Source: Methylotenera_A sp031422335 | GTDB taxonomy: Bacteria > Pseudomonadota > Gammaproteobacteria > Burkholderiales > Methylophilaceae | Reading direction: 5' to 3' | DNA length: 64,000 bases | Assembly: GCA_031422335.1 (NCBI GenBank) | Contig: JANOQW010000033.1 | Location: forward strand, 14,600-78,599 | Shown here: positions 24,098 to 33,265 of the stretch, piece by piece | Position numbering within the stretch: position 1 is the stretch's first letter | Layout of the letters: each line of letters begins with the position of its first letter | Notes under the pieces: generated by a model | What the model was told of the DNA's origin: nothing | Database searches by the model: none | The model's input: only the letters and a program-made list of their open reading frames with translations | Program-made: the position numbers and the translations under genes

Positions 24098-25573
24098 ATG
24101 ACAATTTTAAAGCCTTACACAACATCCTTAGTTTGGTTTCGCCGCGATTTACGCGATTTTGACAATGCCGCATTATATCATGCGCTAAAAACCTCAAAAC
24201 AGGTGTATTGCGTATTTGTATTCGATACCGACATATTGGACAAACTCAGCAATAAGCAAGACCGCCGTGTAGAGTTTATTTGGGAAAGCGTGCGCGAACT
24301 GAAAGCCGCATTACAAACCAACGGCGGCGACCTCATTGTGATGCATGGCAAAGCGACAGAACTCATTCCTGCACTAGCCCTACAACTCGATATCCATGCG
24401 GCGTTTACTAACCGTGATTATGAGCCAAGTGCGGTTGCGCGCGATGGGCAAGTAGCACAACATCTGGCCAAACATAATATTGCGTTTTACGATTTTAAAG
24501 ACCAAGTCATCTTTGAAAAAGACGAGGTTTTATCTTTAAGCAATAAACCTTACTCCGTTTTTTCACCCTATAAAAATGCGCACCTCAAAAAGCTAAACGA
24601 TTTTTATCTGAAGCCTTACCCAGTCGATAGCTATATTCAAAATTTAGCCCAAATAGCACCAACCGACTTAATCAGCCTAGAAGCCATGGGGTTTGCGCGT
24701 ACCAATCTAAGTGCTATGCGGCTACCAACAGGCATGAGTGGCGGCAAAAAATTATTTGAAGATTTTGTAGCGCGCATGCCGCACTACCAAGAGGCACGCA
24801 ATTTTCCTGCAGTTAAGGGTGTGTCGTATTTATCGGTGCATATGCGTTTTGGTACTGTGTCTGTACGGCACCTTGCAAGAGTCGCCCGCGACGGCGCCAA
24901 TACTGGCTCGCAGAGCATCGGTTGTCAAACCTGGTTAAATGAGTTGATTTGGCGCGATTTTTACTTTCAAATTTTGTACCACAACCCACAAGTCGCAAAC
25001 GCCAAAGCCTTTAAAGCCGAGTTTGAACACTTGGCTTTTCCCAACGATGAAAAACTATTTAAAGCTTGGTGTGAAGGCAAAACAGGTTATCCATTAATAG
25101 ACGCGGCGATGCGCCAAATTAACCAGACTGGCTTTATGCACAATCGCTTACGCATGGTGGCAGCTAGTTTTTTGGTGAAAGATTTATTAATAGACTGGCG
25201 CTGGGGAGAACGCTATTTTGCTGAGAACCTAATTGATTTTGATTTATCCGCCAACAACGGTGGCTGGCAATGGGCGGCCAGCACTGGCTGTGATGCGCAG
25301 CCATGGTTTCGTATTTTTAATCCCATCACCCAAAGCGAAAAGTTTGATGGCGCTGGCAAATTTATTCGCAAATATGTGCCAGAAATTGGCAACTGTAGTG
25401 ACAAAGAAATACATGCACCGTGGTTAATTCCACCACTTCGTCAACAATCCATCGGCATGGTGATTGCTAAAGATTACCCTGCGCCAGTAGTAGAGCACGC
25501 CGTGCAGCGAGCACTGGCGCTAGATTTGTACAAAACTTGCAGTTTAAATAATGCACAAATAGCCGAAGAGTAA
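24098..25573 (+). CDS. phr: Deoxyribodipyrimidine photolyase
   Basis: This light-driven flavoprotein repairs UV-induced cyclobutane pyrimidine dimers. The 491-residue protein has an N-terminal antenna domain beginning SLVWFRRDLRDFDNAAL and a C-terminal FAD domain with YLSVHMRFGTVSVRHLAR, WLNELIWRDFYFQILYH, GYPLIDAAMRQINQTGFMHN and NNGGWQWAASTGCDAQPWFR, the class I CPD photolyase signature. A segment near 24375-24410 resembles the window's palindromic repeat and is read as ALALQLDIHAAF in the variable end of the antenna domain. Confidence 0.95.
   Translation: MTILKPYTTSLVWFRRDLRDFDNAALYHALKTSKQVYCVFVFDTDILDKLSNKQDRRVEFIWESVRELKAALQTNGGDLIVMHGKATELIPALALQLDIHAAFTNRDYEPSAVARDGQVAQHLAKHNIAFYDFKDQVIFEKDEVLSLSNKPYSVFSPYKNAHLKKLNDFYLKPYPVDSYIQNLAQIAPTDLISLEAMGFARTNLSAMRLPTGMSGGKKLFEDFVARMPHYQEARNFPAVKGVSYLSVHMRFGTVSVRHLARVARDGANTGSQSIGCQTWLNELIWRDFYFQILYHNPQVANAKAFKAEFEHLAFPNDEKLFKAWCEGKTGYPLIDAAMRQINQTGFMHNRLRMVAASFLVKDLLIDWRWGERYFAENLIDFDLSANNGGWQWAASTGCDAQPWFRIFNPITQSEKFDGAGKFIRKYVPEIGNCSDKEIHAPWLIPPLRQQSIGMVIAKDYPAPVVEHAVQRALALDLYKTCSLNNAQIAEE
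24375..24410 (-). repeat. Possible degenerate copy of the palindromic repeat inside phr
   Basis: ATATCCATGCGGC is exact and the left arm AGCCCTACAA differs from the family arm by one base, but the right arm is lost. It is read in the same frame as the YgjP-like and GST copies (DIHA against NIHA). Chance cannot be excluded. Confidence 0.4.
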
Positions 25574-25756
25574 TTTAAGGCACAATTGTTGCTTTAGCTT
25601 ACTTGCTACAATTGTTGTGTATTAACAACAGCCATTTAGCGATTAAAAGTGACTATGCTTAACACTGGACAATGTGGGCAGGTGTCGGTGATAATACAAA
25701 TGTAAAAATTTGTTAACTATGATGTTAAAAAATAAAATCTAACAAAGCGATAAACT

Positions 25757-26545
25757 ATGCAATCAAATATGACTTCGAAATTTAAAACCATTCTAATTGG
25801 CTGTACGTTGGCTGTAATGGTTTCTGGCTGTGCAAGTACGAATAAAGACCCGCTAGAAGGTGTAAACCGTGGCGTTTACAAATTTAATGACGTAGCCGAT
25901 AAATATGCCATTAAGCCTGTCGCCAGTGCTTATAAAGCAATTACGCCAACACCTGTGCGCAAAGGCTTTAATAACTTTTTCAATAATCTAGGTTCTATCA
26001 CCACCGTTTTAAACGATTTATTACAGCTTAAATTTGCCAATGCGTTTACTGATGCTGGCCGCTTTATTATTAATAGCACGTTTGGTATTGCTGGTTTTAT
26101 TGATGTCGCAGGCATGGACGGCATTGCTAATCGCAAAGAAGATTTTGGTCAAACCCTAGGTTATTGGGGTGTGGGCAATGGCCCGTATTTAGTATTGCCA
26201 TTTTTAGGCGCCAGCACTTTGCGTGATACCACCGGCTTTGTAGTGGACCGCGTGACCAGTGACCCAATTACTTACACACATAATATTGGTGAAGTGCGTT
26301 TGCACAACCAACTGCGTGCTGCCCAGTTAGTGGATGCAAGAACAGAATTGCTTGATGCGAAAGATATTGTCGATGATGCATCTCTAGACCCATACGCGTT
26401 TATGCGTGATGCTTACTTGCAACGCCGCGCAAGCTTGGTGGCAGATGGTGAATTAGCTGCGGTACGCCCTGCGGATGATGGCTTTGAACCTGCAGATGAA
26501 GATAACCCAGCCGCAGAAGAAAAAGTCGAGCCTTTACCGCAATAA
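25757..26545 (+). CDS. mlaA: MlaA (VacJ) outer-membrane lipoprotein
   Basis: MlaA is the outer-membrane component of the Mla system that removes phospholipids from the outer leaflet to keep lipid asymmetry. The 262-residue protein has a signal peptide with lipobox VSGC (Cys near 25), then DPLEGVNRGVYKFNDVADKY, FNNFFNNLGSITTVLNDLLQ, FGIAGFIDVAGM and DFGQTLGYWGVGNGPYLVLP, all conserved. The mlaBCDEF genes are not in the window. A strong terminator follows 16 bases downstream. Confidence 0.96.
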   Translation: MQSNMTSKFKTILIGCTLAVMVSGCASTNKDPLEGVNRGVYKFNDVADKYAIKPVASAYKAITPTPVRKGFNNFFNNLGSITTVLNDLLQLKFANAFTDAGRFIINSTFGIAGFIDVAGMDGIANRKEDFGQTLGYWGVGNGPYLVLPFLGASTLRDTTGFVVDRVTSDPITYTHNIGEVRLHNQLRAAQLVDARTELLDAKDIVDDASLDPYAFMRDAYLQRRASLVADGELAAVRPADDGFEPADEDNPAAEEKVEPLPQ

Positions 26546-26560
26546 GAGATTTAAGTAATT

Positions 26561-26588
26561 AAAAAGCCCCTACTAAGGGGCTTTTTTG
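26561..26588 (+). terminator. Rho-independent terminator of mlaA
   Basis: AAAAAGCCCC-TACTA-GGGGCTTTTTT makes a GC-rich stem with a T-run just after the mlaA stop codon; the A-run on the other side makes it usable from both strands, also for pmbA. Confidence 0.93.
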
Positions 26589-26644
26589 TTACCTGCTTTT
26601 TAATATCCTACTTTTTTATTATGCAGTTTTATGTTTTTAAACTA

Positions 26645-26683
26645 CATGCCTGCGAACCGCATGGATATTGGTCTGTAGTGCAT
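26645..26683. repeat. Palindromic repeat copy between mlaA and pmbA
   Basis: The core GCATGGATATTGG is exact (26659-26671) with eroded arms CATGCCTGCG and CTGTAGTGCAT. It ends about five bases from the pmbA stop codon, between convergent genes. Confidence 0.88.
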
Positions 26684-26687
26684 CGCT

Positions 26688-28010
26688 TTATCCTGCTGCT
26701 ACCATCATATTTTCAATTAAAATTGAGCCCACTTGCTTGCTGCTATGCGGAATAATATCGTTGCCAATGGCAATTATGTGCATCAACATATCTTTCATAT
26801 TGCCCGCAATAGTAATTTCCTCCACAGGGTGCGCGATCACGCCATTTTGCACCCAATAGCCGGCCGCTCCGCGCGAATAATCACCCGTCACCATGTTTAA
26901 ACCGTGGCCTAACACTTCGGTTACTAGTAAACCAGTACCTATTTTCTGCAGCAGCTGTTCAAAATTTTCACCAGTAGATTCTACTGTTAAATTATGGCTG
27001 CCACCCGCATTACCTGTGCTTTGCAGGCCTAATTTGCGCGCTGAATAGCTGCCCAGTACATAACCATTTAACACGCCGTTTTGCACTAATTTTCGTGACA
27101 TTGTTGCCACGCCCTCACTATCAAAGCTGCTGCTTGCCACGCCTTTTTTAAGGTGCGGCAGCTCTTCAATATTTAATAACTGCGCCGCCACTTGCTTGTG
27201 CATGCTATCTAACAAAAATGAAGATTTACGATATAAATTGCCGCCAGAAACTGCGCTAACTAAGCTGCCAATCAACCCACTTGCCAACGGCGCTTCAAAT
27301 AACACTGGGTATTGGCCGGTTTTAATCGGCTTTGCACCCAGGCGCTTTACTGTGCGCTGCCCAGCCAAATTACCCACGTACTCGGCACTTTCCATGTCGC
27401 GCATGTCACGCGCGCTACTGTACCAATAATCACGCTGCATGGCGCCCTTATGCTCTGCAATGACCGAGCAACTAATACTGTGGCGCGAACTTTGATAGCC
27501 GCCCACAAAGCCATGGCTATTAGCATAAGCAAACACGCTTTCACTGCTAGAAACGCCCGCCCCTTCGCTATTGGTAATGCGCTTTTTATCCACATTAAGC
27601 GCGGCGGCTTCGCAAGCTTTGGCCAACTCAGCTGCGTCATCTACACTGATACTCCATGGATGATGCAAATCTAAATCAAGCATGTCGGTGGCCATTAAAT
27701 CGGCATCTGCCAAGCCACAAAACGTATCTTTGGCGGTGTATTTGGCAATATTGCAAGCAGCTTCTACTGTATCTTTTAGTGCGCTTTGGCTTAAATCAGA
27801 ACTGCTGGCATGGCCTTTTTGCTGACCAAAATACACAGTCACCGAAACGCCTTTATCACGGTTATATTCAATATTTTCCACCTCGCCCAGCCGCACCGAG
27901 ACATTTTGGCCAGTGCCAAAACTGACCTCAGTTTCAGCCGACGATGCGCCAACTACTTTTGCTATTTTGAGTATATCTTGAGAAATTTGTTTTAAAGCGT
28001 CTAATTCCAT
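26688..28010 (-). CDS. pmbA: TldE/PmbA-type metallopeptidase subunit
   Basis: PmbA (TldE) forms a heterodimeric protease with TldD that degrades unfolded peptides and matures microcin-type peptides. The 440-residue protein shows VSVRLGEVENIEYNRDKGVS, SSSFDSEGVATMSRKLVQNG and LVTEVLGHGLNMVTGDYSRG (about 360-380), the expected TldE blocks; TldE lacks the zinc HExxxH of TldD. TldD itself is not in the window. It is divergent from yjgA, the usual order in proteobacteria. Confidence 0.95.
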   Translation of the reverse strand: MELDALKQISQDILKIAKVVGASSAETEVSFGTGQNVSVRLGEVENIEYNRDKGVSVTVYFGQQKGHASSSDLSQSALKDTVEAACNIAKYTAKDTFCGLADADLMATDMLDLDLHHPWSISVDDAAELAKACEAAALNVDKKRITNSEGAGVSSSESVFAYANSHGFVGGYQSSRHSISCSVIAEHKGAMQRDYWYSSARDMRDMESAEYVGNLAGQRTVKRLGAKPIKTGQYPVLFEAPLASGLIGSLVSAVSGGNLYRKSSFLLDSMHKQVAAQLLNIEELPHLKKGVASSSFDSEGVATMSRKLVQNGVLNGYVLGSYSARKLGLQSTGNAGGSHNLTVESTGENFEQLLQKIGTGLLVTEVLGHGLNMVTGDYSRGAAGYWVQNGVIAHPVEEITIAGNMKDMLMHIIAIGNDIIPHSSKQVGSILIENMMVAAG

Positions 28011-28089
28011 TTTGGGGTTTACTTAACCGATTGACTAAAACTGTTATCATACCGCATTACAACCTTGTACTTGCTGGACACCTATAAAC

Positions 28090-28644
28090 GTGGCTGAAAA
28101 AAACTATTCCATTGACCCCAACGCGGATGATGACGCGCCCATTAGCAAAACCAAGCTAAAAGCCGAAGCTGACGCTGCACAAGATATTGGTAAAAAACTG
28201 ATAGATTTATCCAAAGATAGACTAATCAAACTGGCATTGCCAGAAGCCTTATTTGATGCGGTGCTAGAGGCCAAACGCCTGACTGCAAATGGCGCTATTC
28301 GCCGCCAATTACAATATTTGGGCAGATTAATGCGCGATATTGATAGCGCGCCGATTATTGAGCAACTGCAAGCATGGGAAGGCAAAAATGTGCAAGAAAA
28401 TGCGCGCTTTCATGGCATGGAGCGTTGGCGCGATCGGTTGATAAATGAGCCAGCCGCCCTGCAAGAGTTTTTAGGTAAGCACCCACAAATAGATATTCAA
28501 CAATTTCGTACGCTGATTCGTAACGCACAAAAAGAAGCGGCTGCGAATAAGCCGCCAAAAAGTAGCCGTGAGTTGTTTAAGCTAATTCGCGAAGTGAGCG
28601 AAACAGAAAATCCAGATGAAGCAGCTAGTGAAGAATTAACTTAA
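28090..28644 (+). CDS. yjgA: DarP/YjgA ribosome-associated protein (DUF615)
   Basis: The 184-residue protein is a small, highly charged helical protein of the DUF615 family; the Escherichia coli homologue associates with late 50S assembly intermediates. Diagnostic segments are PISKTKLKAEADAAQDIGKK, LPEALFDAVLEAKRLTANGA and RRQLQYLGRLMRDID. Start is GTG at 28090. The pmbA-yjgA divergent arrangement is conserved, supporting the call. Confidence 0.94.
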   Translation: MAEKNYSIDPNADDDAPISKTKLKAEADAAQDIGKKLIDLSKDRLIKLALPEALFDAVLEAKRLTANGAIRRQLQYLGRLMRDIDSAPIIEQLQAWEGKNVQENARFHGMERWRDRLINEPAALQEFLGKHPQIDIQQFRTLIRNAQKEAAANKPPKSSRELFKLIREVSETENPDEAASEELT

Positions 28645-28677
28645 GACTTAACATAAGTTTAAGCCCAAAAGACAAAT

Positions 28678-29913
28678 ATGGAATCATCGCAATCAATTAT
28701 TCAGGCAAAAGAGCTGTTATTTTTGCTGGGCATTATCCTAGGTGTTGGCAGCTTTACTGGATTTATTGCGCGGCTGATTAAAGTGCCAGATGTGGTGCTG
28801 TTTTTACTGGCAGGCATGGCGCTGGGTAGCGCTGGGTTTGGTCTGCTGGATGTCAAAGTCGATTCCACCCTCAACCAACTCATCCTTATTTTTGGCTCAT
28901 GCTACATTTTGTTTGATGGCGGCGCCAGCGTTAAGTTAACTATACTCAAAAATGTTTGGCCAACCTTACTCACCATCTCAACTGTTGGTGTATTAATTAG
29001 CGCGCTGATAACGGCTTATGCTGCGCAATATTTACTCGGCTTACCATTTATTTTTGCATTATTGTTAGGCGCAGTCATCGCATCGACTGATCCTGCAACG
29101 CTGGTGCCAGTATTTAGGCAAGTGAAAGTTCGCGCTAAAGTGGCGCAAACGGTGATGAGCGAATCGGCTTTTAATGATGCCATGGGTGCTATTTTGACGT
29201 TTGCTGTGCTAGCTATGGCGACTTCAAATGCGGGTTTTTCTATTGGCGGTAGCTTGCTTAACTTATTGCAGCAATCCATTTTTGGTATTATTGGCGGGCT
29301 GCTATTTGGCTATTTGGCCGCCCTATTTATTGCGCACGAAAAATTTAGTTTTTTGGCTGAATATGCGCCCGTAGTCACGTTGATGGCTGTGGCTGCGGCC
29401 TATTTAAGTGCTGATAGTTTGCATGCCAGCGGCTTTATGGCGGTATTTGTGTTTGGGCTAGTGTTGGGCAATAAAGAAATATTTAGCTTTAAAATGGGAA
29501 AAAGTGAGCAAGAAAAATTGGAAGATTTCGTACTCACCACCTCACTGATTATGCGTATGTTTATTTTTATATTGCTAGGCTCGCAAGTTAATTTTGCATT
29601 GCTAGCACAATATTTTTGGCCTGCATTGGGCGTGGTTGCAGTGTTTATGTTTATTGGCAGGCCTCTGGTTGTGTTTGTTTGCGCTATGCCTGACAGGCGC
29701 GCCAAATGGACTTTGCAAGAGCTTTTATTTATGTGCTGGACGCGTGAAACAGGTGTGATTCCAGGCGCATTAGCTGGTATGTTAGTTGGTTTGCAAGTGC
29801 CACATGCTGATGTGATTGCATCAGTAACGTTTATGGCAATTCTTATCACCATTCTATTGCAAGCCACCACCACAAGGTGGGTGGCAGCTAAACTAAATCT
29901 ACTAGAGCATTAA
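28678..29913 (+). CDS. NhaP-type cation/proton antiporter
   Basis: The 411-residue inner-membrane protein has about eleven to twelve hydrophobic segments and the CPA1/NhaP motifs: IIASTDPATLVPVFRQ-type sequence (about 135-150) and SESAFNDAMGAILTF (about 161-175), whose Asp residues bind the transported ion. It probably exchanges Na+ or K+ for H+ in pH or salt homeostasis. No C-terminal regulatory TrkA domain is present. Its last codon overlaps the convergent PDZ-protein gene by four bases. Confidence 0.92.
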   Translation: MESSQSIIQAKELLFLLGIILGVGSFTGFIARLIKVPDVVLFLLAGMALGSAGFGLLDVKVDSTLNQLILIFGSCYILFDGGASVKLTILKNVWPTLLTISTVGVLISALITAYAAQYLLGLPFIFALLLGAVIASTDPATLVPVFRQVKVRAKVAQTVMSESAFNDAMGAILTFAVLAMATSNAGFSIGGSLLNLLQQSIFGIIGGLLFGYLAALFIAHEKFSFLAEYAPVVTLMAVAAAYLSADSLHASGFMAVFVFGLVLGNKEIFSFKMGKSEQEKLEDFVLTTSLIMRMFIFILLGSQVNFALLAQYFWPALGVVAVFMFIGRPLVVFVCAMPDRRAKWTLQELLFMCWTRETGVIPGALAGMLVGLQVPHADVIASVTFMAILITILLQATTTRWVAAKLNLLEH

Positions 29914-30737
29914 TTTCTTGTATTAATAGTTGCCTGTGCAGTATTGGTTTTTCCTTCACGCTCGTAAGCAATCGCCACGCTTTTACCTTGATGCTCGCGC
30001 ACCACTTTTGAAAGCTCTTCTGCTTTATTCAAGTCGGTATCGTTAAGCTTAAGCAACATATCCCCACGCAAAATACCAGCCGCTTCAGCAGGCGAGCCTT
30101 TAATCACCGCCAACACGCGCAACCCTTTCAACTCATCTTTCTTTTCACCCTCTTCGGTTGGGCGCGCCAATTTAATCACATGCACACCTAATAACGGTGG
30201 TGGCAACTTGGCCCAATAGCTAGCGTAATATTTGTATTGAATATCTTCTTCTATTAAATCTTTTTCATCAATTTCGCCACCATTTTTCTTGGCCGCTTGT
30301 TTGTAGGTCTCAATTTTGCTGGCTGAGGTTAACGCCGCGCCATATTTGGTGTAAACCAACACGGTGTCGGCTTTAATCGCTTTGCCATGCTGCAAGGCCA
30401 TTTCAGATGGCACTGCGCCAGCATCAAATCCCGTCGTACCCATCATGTCATAGCCGCTTTCTAGCATGCTAATATTGTCTTTATCTTTGTGATTGCTGAC
30501 ATACATTTTGGTGTCTGGATTAGACTCTAGCGAGACCAAATTACCAGTATTTTGTGCTTTATAGTTTTTTTCGTAAGGGTTTTCTGCCGCAAATAGCTTT
30601 GCCGCCATCAGCAGCGTGCCAGTGGCAAGCAAGCTCACTAGCATCCATTTAGCCGTAATTTTTTTAATGTCGATGGCTTTGGCAGCCGCAGCTTTATTAT
30701 TCAAGCGATTTTTTAAATCTATGCTTTTATTGTCCAC
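29910..30737 (-). CDS. Membrane-anchored PDZ-domain protein
   Basis: The protein (275 residues from the GTG at 30737) has one N-terminal membrane segment (WMLVSLLATGTLLMAAKLFA) and a C-terminal PDZ domain (LRVLAVIKGSPAEAAGILRG, DMLLKLNDTDLNKAEELSKV). The middle is unrecognised, and no protease triad is visible, so it is not a DegP-type protease but probably a periplasmic scaffold or adaptor. I prefer the GTG start because AGAGGA sits at the right distance upstream; an ATG at 30761 lacks such a site. It is divergent from mog. Confidence 0.85.
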   Translation of the reverse strand: MDNKSIDLKNRLNNKAAAAKAIDIKKITAKWMLVSLLATGTLLMAAKLFAAENPYEKNYKAQNTGNLVSLESNPDTKMYVSNHKDKDNISMLESGYDMMGTTGFDAGAVPSEMALQHGKAIKADTVLVYTKYGAALTSASKIETYKQAAKKNGGEIDEKDLIEEDIQYKYYASYWAKLPPPLLGVHVIKLARPTEEGEKKDELKGLRVLAVIKGSPAEAAGILRGDMLLKLNDTDLNKAEELSKVVREHQGKSVAIAYEREGKTNTAQATINTRN

Positions 30738-30825
30738 TTTTAAAAGTCCTCTATAATTCAATTATATTCATCATAACGCGCATAATTTAGCGTACAAGTT
30801 TACTTACCAACATACAGACAAACAA

Positions 30826-31440
30826 ATGGAAAAAGAATTCACTCAACTTGATTTAAAAGAACTTGGTTTAAAAATTGGCTTGGTTTCAATTTCAGATCGC
30901 GCATCGCAAGGCGTGTACGAGGACAAAGGGTTACCCAGTTTGCAAGATTGGTTGGAGCGAGCGATTACTTCTTCATTTGTCTTAGAAACGCGTTTAATTG
31001 CCGATGAACAAGCGTTGATTGAAAGCACACTGATTTATTTGGTGGATGTGCAAGGCTGCCACTTAATCCTCACTACGGGCGGCACTGGGCCTGCCCTGCG
31101 CGACGTCACACCAGAAGCCACATTGAACATCGCCGATAAGCAAATGCCCGGCTTTGGTGAGCAAATGCGCCAAATTAGCTTAAACTTTGTACCCACCGCC
31201 ATTTTGTCGCGGCAAGTGGCGGTGATACGCAAACAATGCTTAATTATTAACCTGCCTGGCCAGCCAAAAGCCATTGCGCAAACCCTAGAAGGCTTAAAAG
31301 ATGAGGCTGGCAATATAAAAGTACATGGTATATTTGCTGCTGTACCTTATTGTTTGGACTTACTAGGGACAGTTGAAAAGCCGACGCCTTATATTGATAC
31401 CAACGAAGCCATTTGCAAAGCGTTTCGCCCAAAAAAATAA
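30826..31440 (+). CDS. mog: Molybdopterin adenylyltransferase
   Basis: Mog activates molybdopterin by adenylylation for molybdenum insertion. The 204-residue protein shows IGLVSISDRASQGVYEDKGL (about 18-37), LILTTGGTGPALRDVTPEAT (about 80-99) and NLPGQPKAI, the MoaB/Mog signature; the length favours Mog over MoaB. A molybdopterin oxidoreductase fragment at the window's right edge shows the organism uses the cofactor. It overlaps no neighbour, but the VanZ-like gene starts one base after its stop. Confidence 0.93.
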   Translation: MEKEFTQLDLKELGLKIGLVSISDRASQGVYEDKGLPSLQDWLERAITSSFVLETRLIADEQALIESTLIYLVDVQGCHLILTTGGTGPALRDVTPEATLNIADKQMPGFGEQMRQISLNFVPTAILSRQVAVIRKQCLIINLPGQPKAIAQTLEGLKDEAGNIKVHGIFAAVPYCLDLLGTVEKPTPYIDTNEAICKAFRPKK

Positions 31441-31441
31441 T

Positions 31442-31795
31442 ATGTTAACCATGAAAACATTTTTTGTTTTTCTATTTTGGGGCTTAGTTGCCGCTACTAC
31501 TTTTTTATTGCTGATTGAAGTCAAGCCAACGCCACAAACTTGGCCAAAAGACAAGCTGGTGCATGCTATTATTTTTGCGCTACTCGGCTATTTAGGCGTT
31601 AAATCTTACTCAAAATATGCACTTTACATTTGTTTGGGTTTGGCTATTTATGGCGGCTTGATAGAGGCTGCGCAATCGCTACTCACACAAACACGAACTG
31701 GCAGCTTGGGCGACTGGCTGGCAGATGTTGTGGGTATTGCGCTTAGCTTTTTAGCATTAAATCTATGTAAAAACTTAGCTTCGCGCCCAACATGA
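31442..31795 (+). CDS. VanZ-like membrane protein
   Basis: This 117-residue protein has four short hydrophobic segments and the VanZ-like pattern WPKDKLVHAIIFALLGYLGV followed by GLIEAAQSLLTQTRTGSLGD and WLADVVGIALSF. Family members are small membrane proteins of unknown function, some affecting glycopeptide tolerance. I begin at ATG 31442; ATG 31451 is an alternative. The stop codon overlaps the thiL start (ATGA), implying translational coupling. Confidence 0.85.
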   Translation: MLTMKTFFVFLFWGLVAATTFLLLIEVKPTPQTWPKDKLVHAIIFALLGYLGVKSYSKYALYICLGLAIYGGLIEAAQSLLTQTRTGSLGDWLADVVGIALSFLALNLCKNLASRPT

Positions 31796-32769
31796 GTGAG
31801 TTTAATCTTATCCAAAAATACTTTACGCGCCCAACGCGCCACACCGATTTAGGTGTGGGCGATGATGCAGCGCTGATTCAAGTATCAGCTGGCATGCAAC
31901 TGGTGGTGTCTAGCGATATGTCAGTGGCGGGTACTCATTTTTTTGCAGATACAGCGCCCTACGATATTGGTTGGAAGGCGCTTGCTGTCAATGTTTCTGA
32001 CATAACCGCGATGGGCGCGCAAGCCAAATGGGCGACGCTGGCGATTGCATTGCCAGAAGTGCATGAAGCTTGGCTGGCCGAATTTTCACGCGGCTTTTTT
32101 GCCTGTGCGGATGAATTTAATGTTGATTTAATTGGCGGCGACACGACCAAAGGCCCATTGAATATTAGCGTTACTATAATGGGCGAAGTGCCGATAGGCA
32201 AAGCTCTACGACGTGATGGCGCGCAAGTGGGCGATGATATTTGGGTGAGTGGCACACTGGGCGATGCGGCACTAGCACTGGCGATTTTGCAAAATAAATA
32301 TAAATTAGATGCAAATTGGCTAGGCGCAAATTTGGAAGAGCGTGAGCTAGAAAAATGGCTGCCCTGTTTAAATAGACCGCAGCCGCGTGCCTGTTTGGGA
32401 TTGGCTCTGCAAGGAATTGCTACAAGCTGCATTGATATTTCTGATGGCTTACTGGCCGATTTGGGCCATATTTTAAACGCCAGCAATTTGGGTGCAACCA
32501 TTGATTTAGAAAAGTTACCTGTGTCATTTTATAATTTTAATCACTCGCACGAGCCCACAATTCAGCAATGTGTGCTGGCAGGTGGCGATGATTATGAGCT
32601 GTGTTTTACCGCGCCGCCTAGCCAACGAAGCAACATTGAAGCGATTGCAAAACAACAAAACATACTTTTAACATGCATCGCCAGCACCCGCATGGATATT
32701 GGTCTGCAGGCCATGTATAAAAATATTGAAATTAAGCTAAATAACAAAGGATTTGATCATTTTGGCTAA
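31792..32769 (+). CDS. thiL: Thiamine-monophosphate kinase
   Basis: ThiL phosphorylates thiamine monophosphate to the active diphosphate. The 325-residue protein begins SEFNLIQKYFTRP and has GVGDDAALIQV (about 24-34), SSDMSVAGTHF, GWKALAVNVSDITAMGA, LIGGDTTKGPLNISVT and CIDISDGLLADLGHI, all typical. Near the C-terminus a palindromic repeat copy (32672-32715) is translated as ASTRMDIGLQAM, where homologues have the short end of the last domain. It overlaps pgpA by about 17 bases. Confidence 0.95.
   Translation: MSEFNLIQKYFTRPTRHTDLGVGDDAALIQVSAGMQLVVSSDMSVAGTHFFADTAPYDIGWKALAVNVSDITAMGAQAKWATLAIALPEVHEAWLAEFSRGFFACADEFNVDLIGGDTTKGPLNISVTIMGEVPIGKALRRDGAQVGDDIWVSGTLGDAALALAILQNKYKLDANWLGANLEERELEKWLPCLNRPQPRACLGLALQGIATSCIDISDGLLADLGHILNASNLGATIDLEKLPVSFYNFNHSHEPTIQQCVLAGGDDYELCFTAPPSQRSNIEAIAKQQNILLTCIASTRMDIGLQAMYKNIEIKLNNKGFDHFG
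32672..32715 (+). repeat. Palindromic repeat copy inside thiL
   Basis: The core GCATGGATATTGG is exact at 32690-32702, and the right arm CTGCAGGCCAT is well kept. The left arm is partly eroded. It is read as TRMDIGLQAM, a different reading frame from the copies in the GST, YgjP-like and phosphatidyltransferase genes. Confidence 0.8.
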
Positions 32770-33265
32770 TCCAAGCCTTAAATTCTTATTAAGCCACCCC
32801 GCCCACTTTTTTGCGATGGGCTTTGGCGGCGGCTTGGCACCCAAAGCGCCTGGCACCTTTGGCACGCTGCTAGGTTTGCCACTGTTTTGGCTGATTGCCG
32901 ATTTTTCACTTACTGCACAACTCTCTATTATCTCTGTGCTATTTTTAATCGGCATTTACTTTTGCGATAAAACTGGCCGCGATTTAGGCATGGCCGACCA
33001 CGGCAGCATGGTGTGGGATGAAATGGTAGCGATGATGTTAGTGCTTGCTTTTACGCCACCATCTTGGCTAAGTTGGCTAGTGGCATTTTTATTGTTTCGC
33101 TTATTTGATATTTGGAAACCGTTCCCAATTCGCCAGTTGGATGCCAAACTTAAAAATGGCTTTGGCGTAATGTTTGATGATTTATTGGCGGCTATTTATG
33201 CAATTTTAAGTTTGCAAATAATTTTATGGATAATTACAGCGATATTACTACTGAACTTGCCATAA
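32753..33265 (+). CDS. pgpA: Phosphatidylglycerophosphatase A
   Basis: PgpA dephosphorylates phosphatidylglycerophosphate to phosphatidylglycerol in the inner membrane. The 170-residue protein carries AMGFGGGLAPKAPGTFGTLL (about 23-42), a DKTGRDLGMADHGSMVWDEM active-site segment and the ending DDLLAAIYA. The start is TTG, either 32753 or, better placed behind AAAGGA, 32762; both lie inside thiL. The thiL-pgpA-pncC order with overlaps is a standard betaproteobacterial operon. Confidence 0.94.
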   Translation: MIILANPSLKFLLSHPAHFFAMGFGGGLAPKAPGTFGTLLGLPLFWLIADFSLTAQLSIISVLFLIGIYFCDKTGRDLGMADHGSMVWDEMVAMMLVLAFTPPSWLSWLVAFLLFRLFDIWKPFPIRQLDAKLKNGFGVMFDDLLAAIYAILSLQIILWIITAILLLNLP